Positions 8,435-17,650 of a stretch of DNA of 64,000 nt are shown piece after piece. This DNA comes from JBGAHD01 sp044226395 (GTDB taxonomy: Bacteria; Pseudomonadota; Gammaproteobacteria; Xanthomonadales; Ahniellaceae): positions 744,001-808,000 of the forward strand of contig JBGAHD010000003.1 of assembly GCA_044226395.1 (NCBI GenBank). Reading direction: 5' to 3'. The notes under the pieces were generated by a model. The model was not told the origin of the DNA. It saw only the letters and a list, made by a program, of their open reading frames with translations, and did not search any database. The translations under genes were made by a program, and so were the position numbers. Positions within the stretch are counted from its first letter, which is position 1; every line of letters starts with the position of its first letter.

Positions 8435-9457
8435 CTAGGTCGTCAGCGCGGCGCCGGCTTCGGCGACCAGGCGCGCCATGCGACCCACGGCCAGGGCCGA
8501 TTCGTGCGAGGCATTGCCTTGCTGCGCGCGCTTGTACACGCCTTGGGCAATCGCCGCGAGCCGGAAAAAATTGAACGCCAGATAGAACGGCCAATCCGCC
8601 GGTGGCGCGCCGCCCGCGAGTCGGGCATAGCGGGCCAGGATCTCGGCTTCGTCGGGAATGCCCAGCGCCGCGCGATCCATGCCCGCGAGACCTGGCAACT
8701 GCGGATTGCGCGGCAGGCGCAGCGCCATGCAGTAGTACGCCAGGTCGGCGACCGGGTGACCCAGCGTCGACAGTTCCCAGTCGACCACGGCCAGCACGCG
8801 CGGCTCGCTGGGATGAAAGATCAGATTGTCGAGCCGGTAGTCGCCATGGACCAAGGCCACGCGGCCGTCATCGGCGGGACAGTGCGCGGGCAGCCAGGCG
8901 ATCAGATGATCCATCGCCGCCATCGCTTCGGTTTCGCTGGCGCGGTATTGCTCGGTCCAGCGCGCGATCTGGCGCGCGAAGTAGTTGCCGGGCTTGCCGA
9001 AGTCCGACAGCCCCACCGCGTTGACGTCGATCGCGTGAATCGCGGCGAGCACGCGCACGATCTCCTGGTAATAGCCATCGCGCGCGTCGCGGTCGATCTC
9101 GGGCAGGGACGGATCCCAGAACACACGGCCCTCGATGTGCGACATCACGTAGAACATCGAGCCGATCACCGACTCGTCCACGCACAGATGAATCGGTTCG
9201 GCCACCGGCACGGCGCCGCCATGCAAGGCGCGCAGCACGCGAAACTCGCGATCGACCGCGTGCGCCGAGGCCAACAACTTGCCCGGCGGCTTGCGTCGCA
9301 GCACATAGGTGCCCGAGGCCGCGTCGAGGCGATACGTCGGATTCGACTGCCCGCCCTTGAACTTGCGCGCGGTCAGCGGCCCGCGAAAGCCGGGCACGTG
9401 CGCTTGCAGATAATCCGCGAGCGCTTGCTCGGGCAGCGCGAGCGCGTCGGTGGTCAT
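8435..9457 (-). CDS. Phosphotransferase (ACAD10/11-kinase-like, APH fold)
   Basis: 340 residues of the aminoglycoside-phosphotransferase/choline-kinase fold: nucleotide-binding GGQSNPTYRL, YVLRRKPPG (ATP-binding Lys), catalytic LVHGDYRLDNLIFHP and metal-binding VVDWELSTLGHPVADL. This subfamily resembles the kinase half of animal ACAD10/ACAD11 and LvaA of the Pseudomonas levulinate pathway, which phosphorylate 4-hydroxyacyl-CoAs for beta-oxidation. That fits the acyl-CoA dehydrogenase encoded two genes upstream in the same minus-strand string (10571-11773). The substrate is inferred from context; antibiotic resistance is unlikely. Confidence 0.85.
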   Translation of the reverse strand: MTTDALALPEQALADYLQAHVPGFRGPLTARKFKGGQSNPTYRLDAASGTYVLRRKPPGKLLASAHAVDREFRVLRALHGGAVPVAEPIHLCVDESVIGSMFYVMSHIEGRVFWDPSLPEIDRDARDGYYQEIVRVLAAIHAIDVNAVGLSDFGKPGNYFARQIARWTEQYRASETEAMAAMDHLIAWLPAHCPADDGRVALVHGDYRLDNLIFHPSEPRVLAVVDWELSTLGHPVADLAYYCMALRLPRNPQLPGLAGMDRAALGIPDEAEILARYARLAGGAPPADWPFYLAFNFFRLAAIAQGVYKRAQQGNASHESALAVGRMARLVAEAGAALTT

Positions 9458-9487
9458 GCGCGCGTCCCGGTGGCGATGCGCGCGCGG

Positions 9488-10558
9488 TCAGTCTTCGTCG
9501 TCGTCATCGTCGTCGCCTCCGTCCTGATCGACCAGGGCCATCCAGATCTTGCCATCGCTCTCGCGCGCGCGAATGAGCGCGGCATGGGCGTCGGTGTCGT
9601 CGCGAAGATAAAGCACGGCATCGCCCATCGTGATCAATTGATCGTGCAGGGCGTAGGCGAAGGCGCGGTGATAGCTCATGCAGCGCAATTCGCCGACGAT
9701 GTCGTCCTCGTAGTCGATCAAGGCCATGAAGGGGTTGTCGCCCGGCTCGATCGTCACCAACGTGTAGTCGGATTCCGGAAAGAGCAGGGGCGCCTCGCCC
9801 TGGCCGCAGTGACCCTTCGCGGAAAGCACGGTGGGTTCGTCGAGCGAGAAGACTTCCAGCACGACGTCGCGCGCGGCGTCGGGAAAGCGCTTGCCGGCGC
9901 GCGCGCGGGCCTCGGCCACTTCATCGGGCTCGCTGCCGTTGTCGCGCAATTCGTCGGCGGCGTAGTCGGCCACGGTGCGCAGCTCATCGGGCGCGAGCAC
10001 GGCGCCGGCCAGATAGTCGCCGTTGTGAATGCGGAACGCGCCGACTTCGGTGACCAGGCGCTTGTAGCCTTCGGGCAAGGTGACCTTGAGGCGCTTCTCG
10101 GCGTCGGCGATCGCGGCCGCGTCGGCGCGATGCGTCGGGCCGGGTTCGAGCACGCGCAGATCCTCGGCGGGCGCGAACGGACGCAGTTCGTCGACTAGCG
10201 CGCGATAGGCGTTGAACGCTTCAGTCGCGCTGTTCGGCGCTTCGGCGATCTGGTCCATGCGCGCGCGCGTCACGATCAGACCCGCGCCGGCGATGACGAC
10301 GCGCTGGCCGGCATCATCGATGGCCTCGCCTTCGAGACGATAGCGGTGCGAGGCGCCGGGCGTCGGCAACTCGACCGCGGCTTCAGGCTGTTTCTCGTCG
10401 ACGCGCAGCGTGATCGGCTGGCCGTCGTCGATGATGATCCGCAGCGTCTCGCTGCGTTGATCGTGCCCGAGCACGTTGTGCAAGGTGAGCGCGCGCGCTG
10501 GCGCCGCCCCGGCGATCAAGCCGGCGACGACGAGCGGGAAAAGAACGCGTGTCGACAT
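9488..10558 (-). CDS. Secreted SMI1/KNR4-family-like protein
   Basis: 356 residues. It begins with a signal peptide (MSTRVLFPLVVAGLIAGAAP, cleavage near ARA), continues with a beta-rich N-terminal domain, and has a region (about 150-345) with the SMI1/KNR4 hallmark helix-turn IADAEKRLKVTLPEGYKRLV and later strands typical of that fold. The C terminus is a run of acidic residues (GGDDDDDDED). SMI1 proteins are often immunity or protein-interaction modules, but a secreted one inside a metabolic operon is unusual and its role is unknown. GGAAG precedes the ATG. It lies between the acyl-CoA dehydrogenase and phosphotransferase genes with 12- and 30-base gaps. Confidence 0.65.
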   Translation of the reverse strand: MSTRVLFPLVVAGLIAGAAPARALTLHNVLGHDQRSETLRIIIDDGQPITLRVDEKQPEAAVELPTPGASHRYRLEGEAIDDAGQRVVIAGAGLIVTRARMDQIAEAPNSATEAFNAYRALVDELRPFAPAEDLRVLEPGPTHRADAAAIADAEKRLKVTLPEGYKRLVTEVGAFRIHNGDYLAGAVLAPDELRTVADYAADELRDNGSEPDEVAEARARAGKRFPDAARDVVLEVFSLDEPTVLSAKGHCGQGEAPLLFPESDYTLVTIEPGDNPFMALIDYEDDIVGELRCMSYHRAFAYALHDQLITMGDAVLYLRDDTDAHAALIRARESDGKIWMALVDQDGGDDDDDDED

Positions 10559-10570
10559 TCCGTTTCTTCC

Positions 10571-11773
10571 TCAGCGCGCCATCTGCTTGGCGAGCGTCAT
10601 GATGTGCACTTCATCCGGGCCATCGGCGAGACGCAGGGCGCGCGCGCCGGCATAGGCCTGGGCCAGGAAATGATCCTCGGACAAACCGCCGCCGCCGTGA
10701 ATCTGGATCGCGCGATCGATCACGGTGCACGCCATGCGCGGCGCGACGATCTTGATCATGCCGATGGCATCGCGCGCGCCCTTGTTGCCGTGGCGATCGA
10801 GCGCCGCGGCGGCGGCGAGCGTGAGCAAGCGCGCCTGTTCGATCTCGCAGCGCGACAGCGCGATGGCTTCTTGCGCCATGCCTTGCGCGATCAGCGGCTT
10901 GCCAAAGGCGATGCGCGTGGTCGCGCGCTTGACCATGGTCTCGAGCGCGCGTTGCGCCAGACCAATCAGCCGCATGCAGTGATGAATCCGACCCGGGCCC
11001 AGTCGGCCTTGCGCGATCTCGAAGCCGCGACCTTCGCCCAGGATCAGATTCTCCACGGGCACGCGCACGTTTTCGAAATGCACTTCGGCGTGACCGCCGG
11101 GCGCGTCGTCGTAGCCGAACACGGTCAGCGGACGCGCCACGCGCACGCCGGGCGCGTCGCGCGGCACCAGGATCATGGCGTGACGCGCGTGCGCGGGCGC
11201 CTCGGGACTGGTCACGCCCATCACGATGAAGACCTGGCAGCGCGGATCGGTCGCGCCCGTGGTCCACCATTTGCGCGCGTTGACGACGTAGTGGTCGCCA
11301 TCACGCGTGATCGTGGCGGCGATATTGGTCGCGTCGCTCGACGCCACCGCCGGCTCGGTCATGGCGAAGGCCGAGCGGATCTCGCCGGCGAGCAGCGGCT
11401 TGAGCCAACGCTCCTGTTGCGCGGGCGAGCCGAAATGCGCGAGCACTTCCATGTTGCCCGTGTCCGGCGCATTGCAGTTGAACACTTCCGGCGCGATCAG
11501 CGAGCGGCCCATCAGCTCGGCCAGCGGCGCGTACTCGAGATTGCTCAAGCCCGCGCCGTGATGCGGGTCGGGCAGGAACAGATTCCACAGGCCCGCCTGG
11601 CGCGCTTGGCGCTTCATCGCTTCCATGATCGGCGGCACGGTGAAGCGCTGGCCGGGTTGGGCGATGTGCGCGTGATACTCGGCCTCGGCGGGAAAGATCA
11701 CCTCGTCCATGAAGCGCGCGACGGCTTCGCGCAGCGCCTGGGCGCGATCGGACAGGGGAAAGAGGTCGAGCAT
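10571..11773 (-). CDS. Acyl-CoA dehydrogenase family protein (ACAD10/11-like)
   Basis: 400-residue FAD enzyme with the three ACAD domains: N-terminal helices to about 130, a beta domain with FAMTEPAVASSDATNI and WWTTGATDPRC, and a C-terminal helical bundle ending in AIQIHGGGGLSEDHFLAQAYAGARALRLADGPDEVH. The long N terminus and the WWTTGA motif resemble the ACAD11/LvaC group, which acts on 4-phosphoacyl-CoAs. The nearby APH-fold kinase (8435-9457) is the expected partner. The start at 11773 follows GGAG by 6 bases; upstream in-frame codons would overlap the phosphatase gene. Electron acceptor (ETF) genes are not in the window. Confidence 0.9.
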   Translation of the reverse strand: MLDLFPLSDRAQALREAVARFMDEVIFPAEAEYHAHIAQPGQRFTVPPIMEAMKRQARQAGLWNLFLPDPHHGAGLSNLEYAPLAELMGRSLIAPEVFNCNAPDTGNMEVLAHFGSPAQQERWLKPLLAGEIRSAFAMTEPAVASSDATNIAATITRDGDHYVVNARKWWTTGATDPRCQVFIVMGVTSPEAPAHARHAMILVPRDAPGVRVARPLTVFGYDDAPGGHAEVHFENVRVPVENLILGEGRGFEIAQGRLGPGRIHHCMRLIGLAQRALETMVKRATTRIAFGKPLIAQGMAQEAIALSRCEIEQARLLTLAAAAALDRHGNKGARDAIGMIKIVAPRMACTVIDRAIQIHGGGGLSEDHFLAQAYAGARALRLADGPDEVHIMTLAKQMAR

Positions 11774-11808
11774 GGTCGTCTCCGAGGCGATCGCGCGCGC
11801 GGCGCGGC

Positions 11809-12516
11809 TCAATAGAAGGTCCAAAGCGGCCGATGCTCGGCCGATGCGAGATGCGGCAGGATGTTCCAAGCCGACAGGCTCAGGCGTTCGCCCTGCACGT
11901 GCAGCTGCGCCATCGCGCTGTTGCGGATGCTCAGGTTCAAATCGACCGTGGCCTCGGGGTCGAGCTTGAGCACCTGCGCGACCGCGTGCGCCATCACGCC
12001 GCCCGAGGTCACGATCAAGATCCGCCTGGCGCCGGCGTTGCGAGCGACGGTGTCAATTAAAGCTTCGCGCACGCGCGCGCCGAAACCGCTCCAGGATTCG
12101 GGCACGTGGTCGTCGAGCTTGCCCGCGGCCCACGACGCGAAGCCCGCCCGCAGGAAACGCAGCATCAGTTCGGGCTTGCGCGCGTTTTCGCCGGCGATGG
12201 CGCGCACGGCCTCGTGATGCTCGTGCGTGTGCGAGAAGGCGCGAAACACCGCCTCGTGATCGAACTCGTTGAAGCCGCGATGCACCACCGGCGCGGGCAA
12301 GGCGCGCGCGCCGGCGGCGAAGTGTTCGCTCACGGGCGCATAGGTGTCGCGATGACGCACGTGCTCGCCGTGCGCGACGTGATCGAAGCCGTCGTAGTGA
12401 GCGCCCAGCCAATGGGCCAGCAGTCGCGCTTGCTCGCGACCGCGCTCGGACAACACATCGTAGTTGGCTTGACCGAACGAGGCCTGCCCGTGACGCACCA
12501 GCAAGACCTCGGTCAT
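11809..12516 (-). CDS. Histidine phosphatase (phosphoglycerate-mutase-like) family protein
   Basis: 235 residues. The N-terminal LLVRHGQASFG motif holds the phosphorylated catalytic His (RHG), and a second His sits in the ILIVTSGGVMAHAVAQVL segment. These place it in branch 1 of the histidine phosphatase superfamily, whose members act on sugar phosphates, nucleotides or phosphoproteins, so the substrate is not predictable. Its start lies 2 bases after the stop of the DUF4426 gene, and the acyl-CoA dehydrogenase follows after 35 bases, consistent with one transcript. Confidence 0.85.
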   Translation of the reverse strand: MTEVLLVRHGQASFGQANYDVLSERGREQARLLAHWLGAHYDGFDHVAHGEHVRHRDTYAPVSEHFAAGARALPAPVVHRGFNEFDHEAVFRAFSHTHEHHEAVRAIAGENARKPELMLRFLRAGFASWAAGKLDDHVPESWSGFGARVREALIDTVARNAGARRILIVTSGGVMAHAVAQVLKLDPEATVDLNLSIRNSAMAQLHVQGERLSLSAWNILPHLASAEHRPLWTFY

Positions 12517-12518
12517 GA

Positions 12519-12965
12519 TCAGTCGGCCACCAATTCCTGATTGAAGCGCAGCGAGAATTCACGACCGCCATCGGTGGGCTTGATCGTCGCGCTGAAGCGA
12601 TACGTGTCCGTGCCCGAGATGGCGAAGTCGCCGAGGTAATACAACGCGCCAGGCTCGCGGATCGCACGCGGCACGATGGCTTGTTTCTGACCGAGCAGGT
12701 TTTCCACCGACATCACCACCGTTGCCTCGACCGGCGCGAACGTGCCATCGGGCTGCCGCTTGAGCACCGAGATGTTCACCAGGCCCAGCTTGGTCGAGCG
12801 CGTGAGGTTGTTGGCGCGCGCGACCTCGGCGGTGATGAAGTCGGAACGAAACGCGTTGTAGTGCGCTTGATAGTCGCCGCTGACGACGAATTGCTCGGCG
12901 CGCGCCGGGTGGGCGAGCAGCGCGCCGGTCAGGGTCAACGCCAGGAGGGGAAAGATGGCGCGCAT
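12519..12965 (-). CDS. DUF4426 periplasmic protein
   Basis: 148 residues with a Sec signal peptide (cleavage near ARA/EQF). The mature beta-sandwich-like protein contains FVVSGDYQAHYNAFRSDF and FRFSATI-type strands typical of DUF4426. In pseudomonads and relatives this gene sits between yggT and metX/metW; here yggT is upstream as expected, but the methionine genes are replaced by the phosphatase and ACAD genes. No biochemical function is known to me. It starts 10 bases after yggT ends. Confidence 0.8.
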   Translation of the reverse strand: MRAIFPLLALTLTGALLAHPARAEQFVVSGDYQAHYNAFRSDFITAEVARANNLTRSTKLGLVNISVLKRQPDGTFAPVEATVVMSVENLLGQKQAIVPRAIREPGALYYLGDFAISGTDTYRFSATIKPTDGGREFSLRFNQELVAD

Positions 12966-12975
12966 GGACGAGTCC

Positions 12976-13542
12976 TCAGAGGAAAGGAATGCCGGGCAGA
13001 CCGAGGTAACGCAAGGTGTAGTTGAGAATGGCCAGCGACAGGCCCGCCCACATCGGCGCCAGGCTCAGGCCTTCGAGTCGCGGCGGGAAATTGCGGAACA
13101 GCCACAATGGCGGGCCCATCACGCCGCGCAGCACTTCGACCGCGGGGCTGTTGGGATTGGGCGCGAAAAAACTCAGCAGGGCGTAGAACAGAATGCCCCA
13201 GAAATACAGACCAATCGTCGCGTAGATCGCCGTGCCGAATCCCGCGAGCAGGGCGTACGCCGGATCAAAGCGGCCCGTGCTGATCAGCATTAGCGCGACG
13301 AAGGCCAGCGAGCAGAACAGCCACAAGACCAAGGCCGCCGCCACGCAAAAGCGCCGATAGTTCGGCACGATGCGCATCAAGGGCCCGACCACGGGATTGG
13401 TGGCCTTGTAGACCATCTGGCAGACGGGGTTGGAGAACCGCACGCGGGTCATCGGCAGAATCACGCGCAGCAGCAAGATCAAGGAGATCAAGCCGACGAT
13501 CGTCTGCACGATCATTAAGATGACATTGGAAAAGTAGCCCAT
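12976..13542 (-). CDS. yggT: YggT family integral membrane protein
   Basis: 188 residues with two YGGT repeats, each made of two membrane segments (LILLLRVILPMTRVRFSNP in the first, FFAPNPNSPAVEVLRGV in the second). The family is linked to osmotic tolerance and to membrane-protein placement in chloroplast homologues (CCB3/YLMG), but the bacterial role is poorly defined. The order yggS-proC-yggT is conserved widely in gammaproteobacteria. It begins 55 bases after proC ends. Confidence 0.88.
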   Translation of the reverse strand: MGYFSNVILMIVQTIVGLISLILLLRVILPMTRVRFSNPVCQMVYKATNPVVGPLMRIVPNYRRFCVAAALVLWLFCSLAFVALMLISTGRFDPAYALLAGFGTAIYATIGLYFWGILFYALLSFFAPNPNSPAVEVLRGVMGPPLWLFRNFPPRLEGLSLAPMWAGLSLAILNYTLRYLGLPGIPFL

Positions 13543-13597
13543 CCCGATCTCCGTGTGGCCGACGCGCGCGATCCGCGTCGGTCAGATGGTGGCGAAT

Positions 13598-14425
<828 letters not shown>

Positions 14426-14510
14426 GGTCGATCGATGTCCGCGAGGCCGTCAGTGTAAGCCATGACCCGCGGCCGCGGGCCGCGCAGAAGGGCTTCCTTC
14501 GCGCGCCGAC

Positions 14511-14600
14511 GTGCCTAATTTGACGCGCGGTCGCGCGATGGTGCGCTTATTCGGCGCGCGGTCGCGCGACAGCGTGCTTATTTGGCGCTGGGTCGCGCGC
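14511..14600. repeat. Three-copy 31-bp tandem repeat spanning the yggS stop codon
   Basis: Copies aligned at 31-base spacing share the core GGTCGCGCG and a TTAT/TAAT block (on the minus strand, GCGCGACC followed by AATAAGC). The unit nearest yggS contains its last codons and TAA stop. The next unit also carries an in-phase-like AATAA, and the third has diverged (AATTAG). It looks like a local duplication of the gene's 3' end. Confidence 0.7.
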
Positions 14601-15261
14601 CGAAGAGCGCCGAGCCCACGCGCACCATCGTCGCGCCTTCGGCGATGGCCAGGTCGAAGTCCTCGCTCATGCCCATCGACAGCGTGTCGATGTCGGGATG
14701 TTCGCGGCGTAGGGCCTCGAACAGGGCGCGCATGCGCGCGAAACTCTCACGTCGCCGCGCCATCTCCGGAAACGGCGCGCCGATCGACATCAGTCCGCGC
14801 AGTCGCAGCCGCGGCTGCGCCGCGACCGCTTGCGCCAATGCCGTCACATCGGCCGGATCGGCGCCGGACTTGGCCGCCTCGCCGTCGATGTTGACCTGAA
14901 CGAGCACGTTCAACGGCGCCTTGTCGGCGGGCCGATGGCGCGCCAGCGGTTCGATCAATTTGGCGCGATCGAGGCTTTGCAGCCAGTCGAAATGCTGGGC
15001 GACCTCGCGGCATTTGTTCGATTGCAGCGGACCGATCAAATGCCAGGTGAGAGACGCCTCGGTGGTTTGCCGCATCTTGTCCAGCGCTTCCTGCACGTAG
15101 TTCTCGCCGAAATCACGCTGGCCCTGGGTGGCCAGGGCCAGCACCGCGGCGGCCGGTTGCGTCTTGCTCACGGCCAGCAGGGTCGGCGTCGGCGCGCCGA
15201 CCGGCGTGGCCGCGTGAATTCGGGCCGCGATGGCGGCGAGTGTCGGAGATTGTGAAGACAT
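14578..15261 (-). CDS. yggS: YggS/PROSC family pyridoxal phosphate homeostasis protein
   Basis: 227-residue single-domain alanine-racemase-fold protein that binds PLP without known catalysis and balances PLP and amino-acid pools. The PLP Lys is in LLAVSKTQPA. Further signatures are DFGENYVQEALDK, WHLIGPLQSNKC, LRGLMSIGAPF and GMSEDFDLAIAEGATMVRVGSALFG. The ATG at 15261 is used; longer upstream frames would overlap the divergent pilT promoter region. Its 3' end is part of a three-copy 31-bp tandem repeat that duplicates the stop region. The yggS/pilT divergence is conserved in relatives. Confidence 0.95.
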   Translation of the reverse strand: MSSQSPTLAAIAARIHAATPVGAPTPTLLAVSKTQPAAAVLALATQGQRDFGENYVQEALDKMRQTTEASLTWHLIGPLQSNKCREVAQHFDWLQSLDRAKLIEPLARHRPADKAPLNVLVQVNIDGEAAKSGADPADVTALAQAVAAQPRLRLRGLMSIGAPFPEMARRRESFARMRALFEALRREHPDIDTLSMGMSEDFDLAIAEGATMVRVGSALFGARPSAK

Positions 15262-15297
15262 GCACGGAACTTCGCTTAACAGAACGAATAAGGGCGC

Positions 15298-15303
15298 TAT
15301 ACT
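15298..15303 (+). promoter_or_regulatory. Possible -10 box (TATACT) of pilT
   Basis: TATACT matches TATAAT at five of six positions and lies in the yggS-pilT divergent gap, 49 bases before the pilT start. A convincing -35 box at 17 bases is not present, so activator dependence or a different sigma factor is possible. Confidence 0.4.
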
Positions 15304-15352
15304 CGGTCGCGGCAGAGGGTCGATGATAGCCGCTGAAGGGGCGGATTCACGT

Positions 15353-16390
15353 ATGGATATCGCTGAGCTTCTCGCGTTCTCGGTCAAGAACAAGGCATCC
15401 GACCTTCACTTGTCGGCGGGCCTGCCCCCGATGATTCGCGTCGATGGCGACGTGCGGCGCATCAACATCCCCGCGCTCGATCACAAGCAGGTGCATTCGC
15501 TGGTCTACGACATCATGTCGGACAAGCAGCGCCGCGACTACGAAGAGTTCCTCGAAGTCGACTTCTCGTTCGAAATTCCCGGCCTGGCGCGCTTTCGCGT
15601 CAACGCCTTCAACCAGAACCGCGGCGCCGGCGCCGTGTTCCGGACGATTCCCACCGAGATCTGGACGCTGGAAGACTTGGCCTGTCCCAAGATCTTCAAG
15701 GAACTGATCCAGCAGCCGCAGGGCCTGATCCTGGTCACCGGCCCCACGGGCTCGGGCAAATCGACCACGCTCGCGGCGATGGTCGATCACGTCAACAAGA
15801 ACGAGTACGCGCACATCCTCACCATCGAGGACCCGATCGAGTTCGTGCACACCTCGCAAAAGTGCCTGGTCAACCAGCGCGAAGTGCATCGCGACACGCA
15901 CGGCTTCAACGAAGCCCTGCGCTCGGCGCTGCGCGAAGACCCCGACTATGTGCTGGTGGGCGAGTTGCGCGACCTCGAGACCATCCGTCTGGCGCTGACC
16001 GCCGCCGAGACCGGTCACTTGGTGTTCGGCACCTTGCATACCTCGTCGGCGGCCAAGACCGTCGACCGCATCATCGACGTGTTCCCCGCCGGCGAAAAGC
16101 CGATGGTGCGTTCGATGTTGTCCGAGTCGCTGCGCGCGGTGATCTCGCAGTCGCTGCTCAAGAAAGTCGGCGGCGGCCGCATCGCGGCGCACGAGATCAT
16201 GGTCGGCATTCCCGCGATTCGTAACCTGATTCGCGAGGACAAAGTCGCGCAAATGTATTCCTCGATCCAGACCGGTCAGCAGTACGGCATGCAGACGCTC
16301 GATCAGTGCCTGCAGGATCTGGTGCGCCGCGGCCTGGTGACGCGTCAGCAGGCCTGGAGCTACGCCAAGGACAAGAAGATCTTCGAGTAA
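15353..16390 (+). CDS. pilT: Type IV pilus retraction ATPase PilT
   Basis: 345 residues, the standard length. This hexameric GspE-family ATPase at the pilus base drives pilin depolymerisation and retraction, powering twitching motility. Walker A is GPTGSGKSTT with Lys136, the same position as in P. aeruginosa PilT. The Asp box, His box and Walker B (EDPDYVLVGELRD) follow, and the retraction-specific C-terminal motif AIRNLIRE is intact. AAGGGG lies upstream of the ATG at 15353. pilU follows after 114 bases and the divergent yggS lies upstream, as in other gammaproteobacteria. Confidence 0.97.
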   Translation: MDIAELLAFSVKNKASDLHLSAGLPPMIRVDGDVRRINIPALDHKQVHSLVYDIMSDKQRRDYEEFLEVDFSFEIPGLARFRVNAFNQNRGAGAVFRTIPTEIWTLEDLACPKIFKELIQQPQGLILVTGPTGSGKSTTLAAMVDHVNKNEYAHILTIEDPIEFVHTSQKCLVNQREVHRDTHGFNEALRSALREDPDYVLVGELRDLETIRLALTAAETGHLVFGTLHTSSAAKTVDRIIDVFPAGEKPMVRSMLSESLRAVISQSLLKKVGGGRIAAHEIMVGIPAIRNLIREDKVAQMYSSIQTGQQYGMQTLDQCLQDLVRRGLVTRQQAWSYAKDKKIFE

Positions 16391-16504
16391 CCGCGGCGCC
16401 TGGGCGGGCGACGCCGGGCCACGGTTTCCGCCAGCAGGCCGGCGCATTCGGCGCCGGCCCGGCACATCCGAATGCATCGGCCCGGGGCCGATGGGAGCAG
16501 GTGT

Positions 16505-17632
16505 ATGAGCAGCGTGGATTTTTCCTCCTTCCTCAAGCTGATGGTCCACAAAAAGGCCTCGGACTTGTTCATCACCGCCGGCATTCCGCCCTCGATGAAG
16601 GTCAACGGCCGCATCCAGCCGATCACCCAGTCCGCGCTGACGCCGCAGCAATCGCGCGACATGGTGCTCAACGTGATGACGCCGACCCAGCGCGAAGAGT
16701 TCGAAAAGACGCACGAGTGCAACTTCGCCATCTCGATGCAGGGCGTCGGTCGCTTCCGCGTGAGCTGCTTCTACCAGCGCAATCAGGTCGGCATGGTGCT
16801 GCGTCGCATCGAGACGCGCATCCCGACCGTGGACGAGTTGAATCTGCCGGCGATCATCAAGTCGCTGGCCATGACCAAGCGCGGCGTGATCATCTTCGTC
16901 GGCGCCACCGGTACCGGTAAGTCGACGTCGCTCGCGGCAATGATCGGCTATCGCAACCAGAACTCCACCGGTCACATCATCACCATCGAGGACCCGATCG
17001 AATTCGTGCACAAGCACGAGGGCTGCGTGGTCACGCAACGCGAGGTCGGCATCGACACCGATTCGTGGGAAAACGCGCTCAAGAACACCCTGCGCCAGGC
17101 GCCCGACGTGATCATGATCGGCGAAGTGCGCACGCGCGAGACCATGGAACACGCCATCGCCTTCGCCGAAACCGGTCACTTGGTGTTGTGCACCTTGCAC
17201 GCCAACAACGCCAACCAGGCGCTCGATCGCATCTTGCACTTCTTCCCGGAAGATCGTCGCCCGCAGTTGCTGATGGACCTGTCGCTCAACCTCAAGGGCG
17301 TGGTCGCGCAGCAGCTGATTCCCACGCCCGACGGCAAGGCCCGACGCGTGGCGATGGAAGTCCTGATCGGCACGCCGCTGGTGCAGGACTACATCCGCGA
17401 GGGCGAGATCCACAAGCTCAAGGAACTGATGAAGGAGTCGACCAACCTCGGCATGAAGACCTTCGATCAGAGCCTGTTCGAGCTGTACCAGGCCGGCGAG
17501 ATCAGCTACGAGGACGCCCTGCGTCACGCCGACTCGGCCAACGAAGTGCGTCTGCGCATCAAGCTCTCGCAAGGTGGCGACGCGCATACCTTGTCGCAGG
17601 GTCTCGATGGCGTGGAGCTGCTCGAGCAGTAA
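16505..17632 (+). CDS. pilU: PilT-dependent retraction ATPase PilU
   Basis: 375 residues. A PilT paralogue that assists retraction under load and cannot act alone in studied species. The nucleotide site is GATGTGKSTS with Lys139, followed by TIEDPIEFVHKHEGC and Walker B QAPDVIMIGEVRTRETM. The C-terminal tail is longer than in PilT and lacks the AIRNLIRE motif (IGTPLVQDYIREGEIHKLKELM instead), which distinguishes PilU. The ATG at 16505 has GGGAGCAGG upstream. It is probably co-transcribed with pilT and the GT41 gene, which starts 18 bases after it. Confidence 0.96.
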   Translation: MSSVDFSSFLKLMVHKKASDLFITAGIPPSMKVNGRIQPITQSALTPQQSRDMVLNVMTPTQREEFEKTHECNFAISMQGVGRFRVSCFYQRNQVGMVLRRIETRIPTVDELNLPAIIKSLAMTKRGVIIFVGATGTGKSTSLAAMIGYRNQNSTGHIITIEDPIEFVHKHEGCVVTQREVGIDTDSWENALKNTLRQAPDVIMIGEVRTRETMEHAIAFAETGHLVLCTLHANNANQALDRILHFFPEDRRPQLLMDLSLNLKGVVAQQLIPTPDGKARRVAMEVLIGTPLVQDYIREGEIHKLKELMKESTNLGMKTFDQSLFELYQAGEISYEDALRHADSANEVRLRIKLSQGGDAHTLSQGLDGVELLEQ

Positions 17633-17650
17633 GCGCGCGTCGAACGTCGC

